DNA of 7,550 nt from WHTI01 sp046715095. Lineage in GTDB: Bacteria; Actinomycetota; CADDZG01; WHSQ01. The stretch covers positions 1 to 7,550 of the forward strand of contig JBKJZQ010000048.1 of assembly GCA_046715095.1 (NCBI GenBank), given 5' to 3'. The stretch's first letter is position 1. The number at the start of each line of letters is the position of its first letter. The notes under the pieces were generated by a model. That model searched no databases and had not been told where the DNA came from. It saw nothing but the letters and a program-made list of their open reading frames with translations. This document shows positions 1 to 5,575 of the stretch, piece after piece. The position numbers were made by a program, and so were the translations under genes.

Positions 1-1
1 C

Positions 2-691
2 ACCTACGGGTTGCAGCGCGCCGAGGTTCTGGGGGCCCAGATCAACGGCGTCTTTCTCCTCGCGGCCGCCGGGTGGATCTTCTTCGAGGCCGCGCGCCGG
101 GTCGACGATCCGGTCGAGGTGGCCGGGGCCGGGCTCGTGGCTGTCGCGGCGATCGGGTTGCTGATCAACATCGGGAGCGCGGTCATCCTCGGCCGCAGCA
201 AGGGAGGCAGCCTCAACATGCGCGCCGCGTTCCTCCACATGGTCATGGACGCGGTCGGTTCCGTCGGGGTACTTGCTGCGGGGATCGCGATCATCATCTG
301 GGATGCCAGCTGGGTGGATCCGGCCGTCTCGATCGGCATCGGGTTCCTCGTCCTGTGGACGGCGTGGGACCTCTTGAGGGCGACGGCCCACGTTCTGATG
401 GAGGGCTCGCCCCGGGACCTCGATCCGGTGGTCGTCGAAAACGCCATCCGCGCCGATCCGGCGGTCGAGGGCGTACACCACGTCCATCTGTGGAGCCTGG
501 CCTCGGATACCCCGGCACTCTCCGCGCATGTTCAGGTCGCCGGAGAGCGCTCCTTGCACGACGCTCAGATCGATGGCCAGAGGATCGAGGAGATGCTGCG
601 CGAGCGTTTCGGCATCGACCACTCCACCCTGCAGCTCGAGTGCGATCCCTGCGAGGAGATCCAGCCTTCGCATCAAGAGCCGCAAACGTGA
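2..691 (+). CDS. Cation diffusion facilitator (CDF) metal exporter, 5'-truncated by window edge
   Basis: The reading frame is open from base 2 and the start lies outside the window; 229 residues are visible of a family usually near 300. CDF proteins exchange cytoplasmic Zn2+ or related divalent metals for protons across the inner membrane. The first visible residues, TYGLQRAEVLGAQING, match the conserved stretch after TM2 of CzcD-like members. Several hydrophobic helices follow. H79 and D83 in the HMVMD motif (visible numbering) match the HxxxD half of the transport metal site; the partner motif in TM2 is off the window. The C-terminal cytoplasmic domain, from about residue 135, carries HHVHLWSL and HSTLQLE, typical of the ferredoxin-like dimerisation fold. 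A late CDPC pair could bind metal, which is inference. The gene converges on the EamA gene; its promoter is not visible. The family call is secure, but the metal specificity cannot be told. Confidence 0.93.
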   Translation, partial: TYGLQRAEVLGAQINGVFLLAAAGWIFFEAARRVDDPVEVAGAGLVAVAAIGLLINIGSAVILGRSKGGSLNMRAAFLHMVMDAVGSVGVLAAGIAIIIWDASWVDPAVSIGIGFLVLWTAWDLLRATAHVLMEGSPRDLDPVVVENAIRADPAVEGVHHVHLWSLASDTPALSAHVQVAGERSLHDAQIDGQRIEEMLRERFGIDHSTLQLECDPCEEIQPSHQEPQT

Positions 692-705
692 TGACGCTGT
701 AGTTT

Positions 706-728
706 CCGTGCTTGGGTCTGCTGCACGG
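706..728. terminator. Weak hairpin between convergent genes, possible bidirectional terminator
   Basis: Arms CCGTGC (706-711) and GCACGG (723-728) are perfect complements around an 11-nt loop, placed 15 nt after the CDF stop in the 110-nt gap between two convergent genes. The location suits a terminator, but neither strand has a clear T tract after the stem, so this may be chance. Nothing else was recognised in this gap. Confidence 0.22.
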
Positions 729-801
729 GTGATCGTAGTGCTGGTCGTAGAGGGCGGAGACTGCTGGTCGCGGTCGAGAGGCGAATGGCTGCATCCGGGG
801 C

Positions 802-1671
802 TCAGCCCGTAGCGATGAGCGCGACCGCGGCAGCAGCCAGGACCAGTCCGACCGTCTGGGTCCGGGCGAACCGCTCGGACAGGACGGCTCGGGCCAGGAG
901 AACGGTGGTGGCCGGGTACATGGAGGTCAGCACCGCGACGAGAGACAGAAGGCCCTGTCGCGTCGCGAGGAGGTAGAGGACGTTGGCGGCCACATCCAGC
1001 GTTCCGGCGACGCCGATCCCGACAAGCGACTCACGCACGCCCGCCCTCGAGGGACGTTTGAAGAAGATGATCGCTCCCACGAGGAGCAAGGATCCGATCC
1101 GGGCGAAGAGGATCGGATACAAGCCCGAGGCTGGTCCAGCTTTGGATAAGGCCACGAAGAAGAAGCCGAAACCCACGCCCGCGCCCAGTGCTTCCGCGAT
1201 CCCGGAGGAAGGTTGTTCCCGGACATCCGGGTCATCGGTTCCGGCCCCACCTCCCGGCGCCCCCGGATCGGGAGCAGCAGATACCAGTCCGACCGACCCC
1301 AACGCGATCACCACTCCGATGAGGGCTAGGGGGGAAGGCCTCTCACCGGCAACCAGACCGAACCCCACGGGAACTATCGCGGCGAGCACTGCGGTTATCG
1401 GGGCGACCACGCTCATCCGTCCACGAGACAGTCCCGTGTACAGAAGGATGACCCCGACCCCTCCGGCGATCCCGCTGACCGCCCCCCATCCCATCGCCGT
1501 AGTCGTGAGATCACCACTCACGATGAAGAGCGCCGGGATGAGGATCGTGGACCCGATCACCTGAGACAGCGCGACCACGATGAGGACATTCGCTCGACGG
1601 GAAACGAGCCCACCTGCGAAATCCCCTGCTCCGTAGGCGATGGCTGCACCGAGGCCCAAGATCACTTCCAT
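802..1671 (-). CDS. EamA/DMT superfamily permease, ten membrane helices
   Basis: This 289-aa protein has the standard length and layout of the drug/metabolite transporter superfamily: two EamA repeats of five helices each (about residues 1-131 and 159-288), joined by a Gly/Pro/Asp-rich hydrophilic linker (132-158) that is longer than usual. Both repeats end in the typical segment, SVVAPITAVLAAIVP through GLVAGERPS in the first and SLVAVLTSMYPATTVLLA through LSERF in the second. Such permeases export or import small metabolites (amino acids, nucleotide sugars, drugs), and the substrate cannot be read from sequence. The ATG at 1671 is chosen because AAGGTG lies 5 nt upstream and the protein starts directly with TM1. 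That SD sits inside a perfect hairpin, listed separately, which suggests translational control. The gene is monocistronic, divergent from the small gene at 1824 and convergent with the CDF gene. Confidence 0.92.
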   Translation of the reverse strand: MEVILGLGAAIAYGAGDFAGGLVSRRANVLIVVALSQVIGSTILIPALFIVSGDLTTTAMGWGAVSGIAGGVGVILLYTGLSRGRMSVVAPITAVLAAIVPVGFGLVAGERPSPLALIGVVIALGSVGLVSAAPDPGAPGGGAGTDDPDVREQPSSGIAEALGAGVGFGFFFVALSKAGPASGLYPILFARIGSLLLVGAIIFFKRPSRAGVRESLVGIGVAGTLDVAANVLYLLATRQGLLSLVAVLTSMYPATTVLLARAVLSERFARTQTVGLVLAAAAVALIATG

Positions 1672-1673
1672 GA

Positions 1674-1699
1674 CGGCACCTTCAGGCGTGCAGGTGCCG
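1674..1699 (-). promoter_or_regulatory. Hairpin containing the ribosome binding site of the EamA gene
   Basis: Read on the minus strand, CGGCACCT pairs perfectly with AGGTGCCG (8 bp) around the 10-nt loop GCACGCCTGA. The 3' arm contains most of the only plausible Shine-Dalgarno, AAGGTG, and the ATG follows the stem after two bases. Folded, the stem would hide the ribosome binding site. The dyad is seen directly. A role as a translational switch or as a protein operator is inference. Confidence 0.5.
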
Positions 1700-1795
1700 A
1701 GGTCAAGCCGCGCTCAGGCGTCCGCCGGGCTGGTCGCTCTCCTCAGTTCGGTCGCGTCGCTCGATGACGGCGAGTAAGTAACCTTCCACGTCTAC

Positions 1796-1809
1796 GGCCC
1801 GGCCGGGCC
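1796..1809. repeat. 14-bp perfect GC palindrome just before a small gene
   Basis: GGCCCGGCCGGGCC is its own reverse complement and ends 3 nt before the TAAGGAGGA Shine-Dalgarno of the gene at 1824. As RNA it could form a 5-bp stem with a GGCC loop next to the ribosome site. As DNA it could be a dyad operator. The same ACGGCCCGGCCGGG 14-mer recurs at 4061-4074. GC-rich palindromes arise easily by chance in such genomes. Confidence 0.3.
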
Positions 1810-1823
1810 ACTAAGGAGGAACG

Positions 1824-2027
1824 ATGAGCACCGCGACGGTCGATTGGGACGAACTCAAAGGGGCGTGGGGCGACTACCAGAAGGCGGTCGATGACTGGCT
1901 CACCGCGGCAGGGGATCCCGATGTGGACCACGGGACCGTGGACGAACTGATCCACACCCTGATCCACGCGCACAACGATTGGAGCGGCAAACTCGGTGCC
2001 GTCGTCGAGGCGACCCACCACCACTAG
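1824..2027 (+). CDS. Small acidic His-rich protein of unknown function (67 aa)
   Basis: I do not recognise this protein. It is 67 aa, acidic and Trp-containing (W8, W15, W25, W53), with no signal peptide or membrane helix; residues 7-27 and 38-63 look helical. Histidines cluster at 36, 44, 48, 50 and 65-67. H44, H48 and H50 fall on or near one helical face (IHTLIHAH) and the protein ends THHH, so metal binding is possible but unproven. The call as a real gene rests on TAAGGAGGA 4 nt before the ATG, one of the strongest ribosome sites in the window, and on a G/C-biased third codon position. It stands alone, divergent from the EamA permease and convergent with the SCP2 gene. A longer ORF on the opposite strand is Arg-rich and lacks a ribosome site, so I prefer this strand. 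Confidence 0.72.
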   Translation: MSTATVDWDELKGAWGDYQKAVDDWLTAAGDPDVDHGTVDELIHTLIHAHNDWSGKLGAVVEATHHH

Positions 2028-2127
2028 TCAGCCTTGTCAGCCGGCGGTTCGAAAGGCATGGACCGAGGCCATCTCGAGCTCCGGCGGCGCGGTCACCAGC
2101 TGGATCAGCTTCGGCCCTGCGCAACCG

Positions 2128-2568
2128 TTAGTCGGCCGCGGGACGGTCGAAGAACGTCAAGACTCGCTGGGCGAACATGATGTCACCTGAGATCTTGAGC
2201 TTGCGGGTCATGAACAACTTCATGCCGTCGGCCTGCCCCGTGATGAGCTTCACGAACGGGAGGAGTTTGAGCGACAGCGTTGTCTTCGGGTCATCTGCCT
2301 TCGCTCGACGCGTCTCGCACGTACCGTCGTTGATCGCAACGACGTAGGGATGCTCTTCACCCTCGTCCTTGATCAGGAATTGGACGTCGGCGGTCACTCC
2401 CTCGGCCTTCGCCGGGACGAAGCGCTCCTCGAAGCCCTTGAAGATCCGAGTGAGGGTGGCCTCGGTCCCCACGCCGTGGATCACCGTTTCGATCTGATCA
2501 TCCGACGAGGTCTTGACGAGCTGAGCGAATTCCTGGGGACCGATCTGGGACGGGTCGATGCCGTTCAT
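2128..2568 (-). CDS. SCP2 sterol-carrier domain protein
   Basis: This 146-aa soluble protein has the SCP2 (sterol carrier protein 2) pattern from about residue 45 to the end: FEERFVP, then VQFLIKDEG..YVVAINDGTCETRR, then DDPKTTLSLKLLPFVKLITGQADGMKLFMTRKLKISGD, followed by a closing helix. SCP2 domains form a hydrophobic tunnel that binds sterols, fatty acyl chains or other lipids, and bacterial members often accompany enzymes acting on hydrophobic compounds. A short helical N-terminus (1-40) precedes the domain. The ATG at 2568 has AAAGGA 7 nt upstream. The gene begins 13 nt after the haloalkane dehalogenase stop on the same strand, so the two are probably cotranscribed. The ligand is unknown; a role in delivering or sequestering the dehalogenase substrate or product is inference. 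Family call from motif memory, with no search run. Confidence 0.88.
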   Translation of the reverse strand: MNGIDPSQIGPQEFAQLVKTSSDDQIETVIHGVGTEATLTRIFKGFEERFVPAKAEGVTADVQFLIKDEGEEHPYVVAINDGTCETRRAKADDPKTTLSLKLLPFVKLITGQADGMKLFMTRKLKISGDIMFAQRVLTFFDRPAAD

Positions 2569-2581
2569 CGCGAGGTCCTTT

Positions 2582-3484
2582 CTAAGAGGTCAATCCTATG
2601 AAATCGATGACTGTCCGGGCGAGCTCTTCGCCCTTGTCCTCCTGGATGAAATGACCACCGCCTTCGATGGTCTGATGTGGTTGGTTCGCCGCCCCGGGGA
2701 TCAAGGCCTGCAACATCATGTCGGCCCCGCGGGTGATCGGATCGGAGTCGCCGAAAGCGGTCAGGAACGGTTTGTCGAAGGTTGCCAGGACCTCCCACGC
2801 CGCCCGGTTGGCCGCGGCCGCCGGATCATCGGGGGACGCGGGGACCAGCACCGGGAACTGTCTCGCTCCTTCCTTGAAGGTCTCGTCGGGGAAGGGCGCC
2901 TCGTAGGCTGCGACCACCTCGGACGGAAGCTCGCTAACGCAGCCTCGCCGGACGGTGTCGCCGACGGGAAACTCGGGAACCTCCTGCGAGTAGGACCGCC
3001 ATGAGAAGAACGCGTCGCCGAGAGGCTGATCGCCGGTCGGGAGAAAGGTGTTCGACGCGACCACTCGGGCGAACCGGCCGGTCTCTTCCGCCACGAGACG
3101 GAGTCCCACGAGCCCACCCCAGTCCTGGCAGAACAGGGTGATGTCTCTCAGATCGAGAGCCTCGATGAAGGAGCGGATCCAGTCGACGTGTCGCTGGAAC
3201 GTGTAGTCGGTCCGCCGGGCCGGTTTGTCCGAGCGACCGAACCCGATGAGATCGGGGGCGACCACGCGCAGGCCCGCGGCGGTCAGCGGCGGGATCATCT
3301 TGCGGTAGAGGAAGCTCCACGAGGGCTCCCCGTGGAGCAGCAAGACCACGCTCCCCGAACCCTCGTCGAGGTAATGGAGGCGAAGGTCTTCGCCCTCTCC
3401 CGAGGGGACCTCGAGGTAGTTAGGAGCAAAGGGGAAGCCGGGGAGTCGATCGAAGCGTTCGTCCGGCGTCCTCAGCACCTCCAT
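2582..3484 (-). CDS. Haloalkane dehalogenase, subfamily I (DhlA-like), alpha/beta hydrolase
   Basis: A 300-aa cytoplasmic alpha/beta hydrolase, close to the 310 aa of Xanthobacter DhlA. Haloalkane dehalogenases hydrolyse carbon-halogen bonds to an alcohol, halide and proton. The oxyanion segment HGEPSWSFLYRKMIP (51-65) is almost the DhlA sequence. The nucleophile elbow CQDWGG puts the nucleophile at D121 and the first halide-binding Trp at W122. DAFFSWRS in the cap supplies the second Trp, W162, aligning with DhlA W175. GDSDP gives the acid D248, aligning with DhlA D260, and GGGHFIQED gives the base H278. Thus the whole catalytic and halide-binding set is present. The ATG at 3484 is chosen because the upstream in-frame extension is Arg-rich low-complexity sequence overlapping the next gene; the SD (AGGG, then GGGG) is weak. 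The gene leads an apparent operon with the SCP2 gene, behind a palindromic operator. An epoxide hydrolase is the main alternative, less likely given both Trp residues. Confidence 0.9.
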   Translation of the reverse strand: MEVLRTPDERFDRLPGFPFAPNYLEVPSGEGEDLRLHYLDEGSGSVVLLLHGEPSWSFLYRKMIPPLTAAGLRVVAPDLIGFGRSDKPARRTDYTFQRHVDWIRSFIEALDLRDITLFCQDWGGLVGLRLVAEETGRFARVVASNTFLPTGDQPLGDAFFSWRSYSQEVPEFPVGDTVRRGCVSELPSEVVAAYEAPFPDETFKEGARQFPVLVPASPDDPAAAANRAAWEVLATFDKPFLTAFGDSDPITRGADMMLQALIPGAANQPHQTIEGGGHFIQEDKGEELARTVIDFIGLTS

Positions 3485-3519
3485 GGCCCCGACCCTAAGC
3501 GACCACTTTCTGTTCCTCT

Positions 3520-3542
3520 GTTTCAACCTTTGAGGTTGAAAC
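3520..3542. promoter_or_regulatory. 23-bp perfect inverted repeat, probable repressor operator of the dehalogenase operon
   Basis: Arms GTTTCAACCT (3520-3529) and AGGTTGAAAC (3533-3542) are perfect 10-bp complements around TTG. It is clearly less GC-rich than its surroundings and lies 35 nt upstream of the dehalogenase ATG, beyond the likely terminator of the preceding gene. Length and symmetry fit a dimeric TetR- or MarR-type regulator, but no regulator gene is in the window. I could not place convincing -35/-10 boxes around it. As RNA it would form a stem, but no T tract follows on the minus strand, so an operator is favoured over a terminator. Confidence 0.6.
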
Positions 3543-3545
3543 GAC

Positions 3546-3586
3546 CTGAGAAAGATCGCACCGCGCGCTTGCGTGCGGCCGGTGCG
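3546..3586 (-). terminator. Likely rho-independent terminator of the ABM-like gene
   Basis: On the minus strand, 5 nt after the stop at 3592, CGCACCG (3586-3580) pairs perfectly with CGGTGCG (3563-3557). The loop of 16 nt can partly pair inside itself. The stem is followed by ATCTTTCTC, a pyrimidine-rich, partly T-rich tail. This would separate the ABM-like gene from the dehalogenase operon. The tail is a poor U tract, hence moderate confidence. Confidence 0.42.
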
Positions 3587-3591
3587 CAGAT

Positions 3592-3885
3592 CTATAGATC
3601 GTAAACGACGACCTCGAATTCCTCTACGGGAGGAGCGCCTCCGCCCATGGCTTTGATCGTGGCCGCGCGTGCCGCGTTTACGGCTTCTCCGCCCCGGCGC
3701 CGGGCGTCTTCGCTCTCCCACAGGGTGATGCCGATGCCCTTGCCCGACTTGCGATCCGCAAGAAGGAGCGCGGCCTTGTAGCCGGCGACACCTTTGGCCG
3801 TCGGCAACACTTCACTGTTGAAGGATTCGATCCCTTGCTCGATCTTGTCCGGCGATCCCTGCACTATGGTGACTCTCGCGTACAC
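3592..3885 (-). CDS. ABM-like dimeric alpha/beta-barrel protein (antibiotic biosynthesis monooxygenase fold)
   Basis: A 97-aa soluble protein with the beta-alpha-beta-beta-alpha-beta order of the ABM/EthD dimeric ferredoxin-like barrel: strand YARVTIVQG (2-10), helix 12-29 (PDKIEQGIESFNSEVLP), KGVAGYKAALLLADR (31-45), strand GIGITLWESEDARR (50-63), helix 66-80 and a final strand EFEVVVYDL (89-97). The WESEDARR segment is typical of this family. Members include cofactor-free quinol monooxygenases, haem-degrading proteins and many with no known reaction; no family-specific catalytic residue can be assigned here. The frame stays open upstream to 4152, but that part is Arg-rich and non-homologous. 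GTG at 3885 (or TTG at 3888) is preferred because GGGAGGG lies just upstream and the first strand begins there. It is the first gene of the minus-strand group, probably with its own terminator. Confidence 0.72.
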   Translation of the reverse strand: MYARVTIVQGSPDKIEQGIESFNSEVLPTAKGVAGYKAALLLADRKSGKGIGITLWESEDARRRGGEAVNAARAATIKAMGGGAPPVEEFEVVVYDL

Positions 3886-4245
3886 CAAGCCCTCCCTCTT
3901 TAGTAGTGGACGTTCCCACTTCAACACAGAGGACCGAGCTCGGCAAGGCACGGCACTATTGGAATCGCTCACACCCCTTACTTCTCCCCTTTCGAGAGGC
4001 TCTCTGTAGGGCAAGAAGGTTTGGAGTTGCTGCTGCTCTTCACTCGGTCTTCGACCGGAACGGCCCGGCCGGGTCCGCGTGGGCGAGCAGATCCGAGGGG
4101 GCCGGGATGCCGGGGCGCAGCCTCGGGCCCGGCACGAGGCCGCCCGGTCCAAGGGCAGGCGAGATCATCCGGCCGGGATAGATGCCATCCTGGCTAAACA
4201 TGCCCCCTCCGGCGACCGATTAGGAATATCGGAGGTACAAATCAG
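3886..4245. other. 360-nt GC-rich divergent gap with several potential hairpins, no gene recognised
   Basis: This gap lies between the divergent ABM-like gene and the response regulator. No tRNA, known riboswitch or convincing ORF was recognised. Hairpin-forming pieces are: AGTGG/CCACT (3905-3920), the palindrome CCGAGCTCGG (3934-3943), CGGTC-TTC-GACCG (4046-4058), CCCGGCCGGG (4065-4074), TGCCGGG (4108-4114) with CCCGGCA (4128-4134), and CCGAT (4216-4220) with ATCGG (4228-4232). The last overlaps the first two bases of the GGAGGT ribosome site of the response regulator. Such density suggests a structured leader or several operators, but GC-rich DNA yields many short stems by chance. Promoters for both flanking genes should be here; I could not place them reliably. 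Confidence 0.45.
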
Positions 4246-4920
4246 ATGGCAAAGGTTCTAGTTGTCGAAGACCAACCATCCGTGGTGGCGATCGTTCGCT
4301 ATCACCTGGAAAACGCGGGCCTCGACGGGATCTTCGCCGGCGACGCCGACGAGGCGTGGCGGCATCTCGTCCAGGAGGAACCGGACGTAGCGGTCGTCGA
4401 CATCAAACTTCCCGGCTCCGACGGCTGGAGCCTCCTTGAGAAGATCCGCGGAGATAGCCGCTTCCGCCGCCTGCCGGTCGTCGTGCTCACCGGGCTGCTC
4501 GAACCGGACATCGCGGACAAGGCTGCCTCGATGGGGGCCGAGTACCTCAGCAAGCCGTTCGCAGCATCGGCCCTCCTCAGCAAGATCAAGGACCTCATGG
4601 TGACCACCAACGGCAGCTCCGCGTCGTCGGGCACGGCAACGTGGCCCTCCGCGCTGGCCTCGGAGATTGGCGTCGTGTCGATCGGCGTCGTCCTATTGCT
4701 CGATGGTTATCGGATCGAGGGTCACGTCCATCTCCCACCGGAGCTCGGGCGGTTCTCCGATGCCTGGGAATCCGTCATGCGCGATCACCGGGAGTTCGTC
4801 CCGGTAACGACCTGCCGCGTCACGACAGGCGATGGCGACACGACCATCGCGACGCCTTCGTTCATCGAGGTCAGGAAGTCGCACATCCGGGTGGTCTTCC
4901 CGATGGACATAACCTCTTAG
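4246..4920 (+). CDS. Response regulator with receiver domain and uncommon C-terminal beta-rich domain
   Basis: A 224-aa two-component response regulator. Residues 1-118 are a CheY-like receiver with a full active site: acidic pair E8/D9, phospho-acceptor D52 in VVDIKLPGSDGW, T82 in VVLTG, Y100 and K103 in the YLSKPF segment. After a Ser/Thr/Gly linker (119-134), the C-terminus is no HTH, HD-GYP or GGDEF output. It is a beta-rich domain of about 85 residues with DGYRIEGHVHLPPELGRFSDAW, then FVPVTTCRV and FIEVRKSHIRVV. This resembles, from memory, small domains with an HxHLP..RxSD..F.PLT..V pattern (possibly DUF6812), of unknown role; I cannot verify the match. GGAGGT lies 9 nt before the ATG. 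No histidine kinase is visible in the window. The gene heads the plus-strand run and sits 9 nt before the GGDEF remnant. Receiver certain; output inferred. Confidence 0.92.
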   Translation: MAKVLVVEDQPSVVAIVRYHLENAGLDGIFAGDADEAWRHLVQEEPDVAVVDIKLPGSDGWSLLEKIRGDSRFRRLPVVVLTGLLEPDIADKAASMGAEYLSKPFAASALLSKIKDLMVTTNGSSASSGTATWPSALASEIGVVSIGVVLLLDGYRIEGHVHLPPELGRFSDAWESVMRDHREFVPVTTCRVTTGDGDTTIATPSFIEVRKSHIRVVFPMDITS

Positions 4921-4929
4921 GGATCTCAG

Positions 4930-5142
4930 GTGACCCCGGACACGTACTCAGAGTTTGATTTCGACCGACGATCCGAGGGGGTCCTCACCACCACCTCTCC
5001 GTCTCCGCCGGGGGTGGCAGTGGTGGGGGAGGACGGGACGAACTCAGAAGAGCTCCTCGCCGCGGCCGATGTTCCCATGTACGCGGACAAGGCGGCTCGC
5101 AAAGCAGGGCGTGCGATCCTGACGGAGCGAGCAGGCCTGTAG
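4930..5142 (+). pseudogene. Truncated GGDEF (diguanylate cyclase) C-terminal remnant
   Basis: The 70-aa frame from GTG at 4930 ends in GVAVVGEDGTNSEELLAAADVPMYADKAARKAGRAI (written here in part: positions 28-63). This matches the final quarter of GGDEF domains, usually SIGVA..P.DG....ELL..AD.AMY.AK..GR. The GG(D/E)EF active-site motif and all earlier parts are absent, so no cyclic-di-GMP synthesis is possible. About 27 unrelated-looking residues precede the match. The frame is intact, with AGGGA six nt before the GTG, 9 nt after the response regulator stop and 11 nt before the thioesterase start. It could therefore still be translated as a small protein or keep coupling within the run. Most likely it is the end of a lost diguanylate cyclase gene. 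The match is from motif memory; alternatives are a real micro-protein or misread spacer. Confidence 0.62.
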
Positions 5143-5153
5143 CATCGTCCTCG

Positions 5154-5573
5154 ATGGAGGACATCGCCGGACTCAAGTACGCCAACACGATGCACGAGAC
5201 CCTGGGCATCCGCGCTCTCGAGGTCGGGCCCGATCGTGTGGTCATGGAGATGGACGTCGGTCCTCGCGTGCATCAGCCGATGGGACAACTCCACGGCGGC
5301 GCCTCCGCGGTGATCGCCGAGAGCGCCGCGTCGATCGGCGCCTTCTTGAACTGCTCGCCGGGCGAGTACGCGGTTGGCGTTGATCTGAACATCACGCATC
5401 TTCGCCCGATGCAGACGGGCGTGTTGCGGGCCACCGCAGAGCCGATCCGGAAGGGGCGAACGGTCCACGTGTGGTCGATCGATCTCGTGGATCAGAACGG
5501 AACCAAGATAGCGGTCGCCCGGTGCACGCTCGCTGTGCGGCCGTGGAAGAAGGACGGCGCCGAAAGGGGATGA
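5154..5573 (+). CDS. PaaI/MenI-type hotdog acyl-CoA thioesterase
   Basis: A 139-aa single hotdog-fold protein that hydrolyses acyl- or aroyl-CoA thioesters in the cytoplasm. The segment HQPMGQLHGGASAVIAES (40-57) closely follows E. coli YdiI/MenI (1,4-dihydroxy-2-naphthoyl-CoA hydrolase) and EntH. Q41, H47 and catalytic E56 each align at a constant offset of seven with YdiI Q48, H54 and E63. The later VGVDLNITHLRPMQTGVLRA stretch and a VWSIDLVDQNG strand complete the fold. A role in menaquinone synthesis is possible, but no men gene is nearby, and broad phenylacetyl-CoA type or proofreading activity is equally likely. The ATG at 5154 has no good Shine-Dalgarno, so translation may depend on coupling with the ORF ending 11 nt upstream. 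Its TGA overlaps a possible ATG of the Usp gene (ATGA at 5570-5573). Confidence 0.9.
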   Translation: MEDIAGLKYANTMHETLGIRALEVGPDRVVMEMDVGPRVHQPMGQLHGGASAVIAESAASIGAFLNCSPGEYAVGVDLNITHLRPMQTGVLRATAEPIRKGRTVHVWSIDLVDQNGTKIAVARCTLAVRPWKKDGAERG

Positions 5574-5575
5574 GG

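Noticed and set aside
1743..2024. 93-aa ORF opposite the small His-rich gene
   Set aside because: Arg-rich C-terminus, no ribosome site, and it runs across the strong Shine-Dalgarno of the plus-strand gene.
2046..2053. GGTTCGAA, resembling a tRNA T-loop
   Set aside because: The flanking bases do not form a T stem, and no acceptor or anticodon stem can be drawn around it.
2558..3004. 148-aa plus-strand ORF over the dehalogenase C-terminus
   Set aside because: It mirrors the coding strand of a gene with full catalytic motifs and shows no motif of its own.
3485..3721. In-frame N-terminal extension of the dehalogenase (79 more residues)
   Set aside because: It is Arg-rich low-complexity sequence, overlaps the ABM-like gene, the terminator and the operator, and has no similarity to hydrolase N-termini.
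3886..4152. In-frame upstream extension of the ABM-like protein
   Set aside because: Arg/Ser/Pro-rich with no fold pattern; a GTG with a good purine-rich ribosome site lies at the family's natural start.
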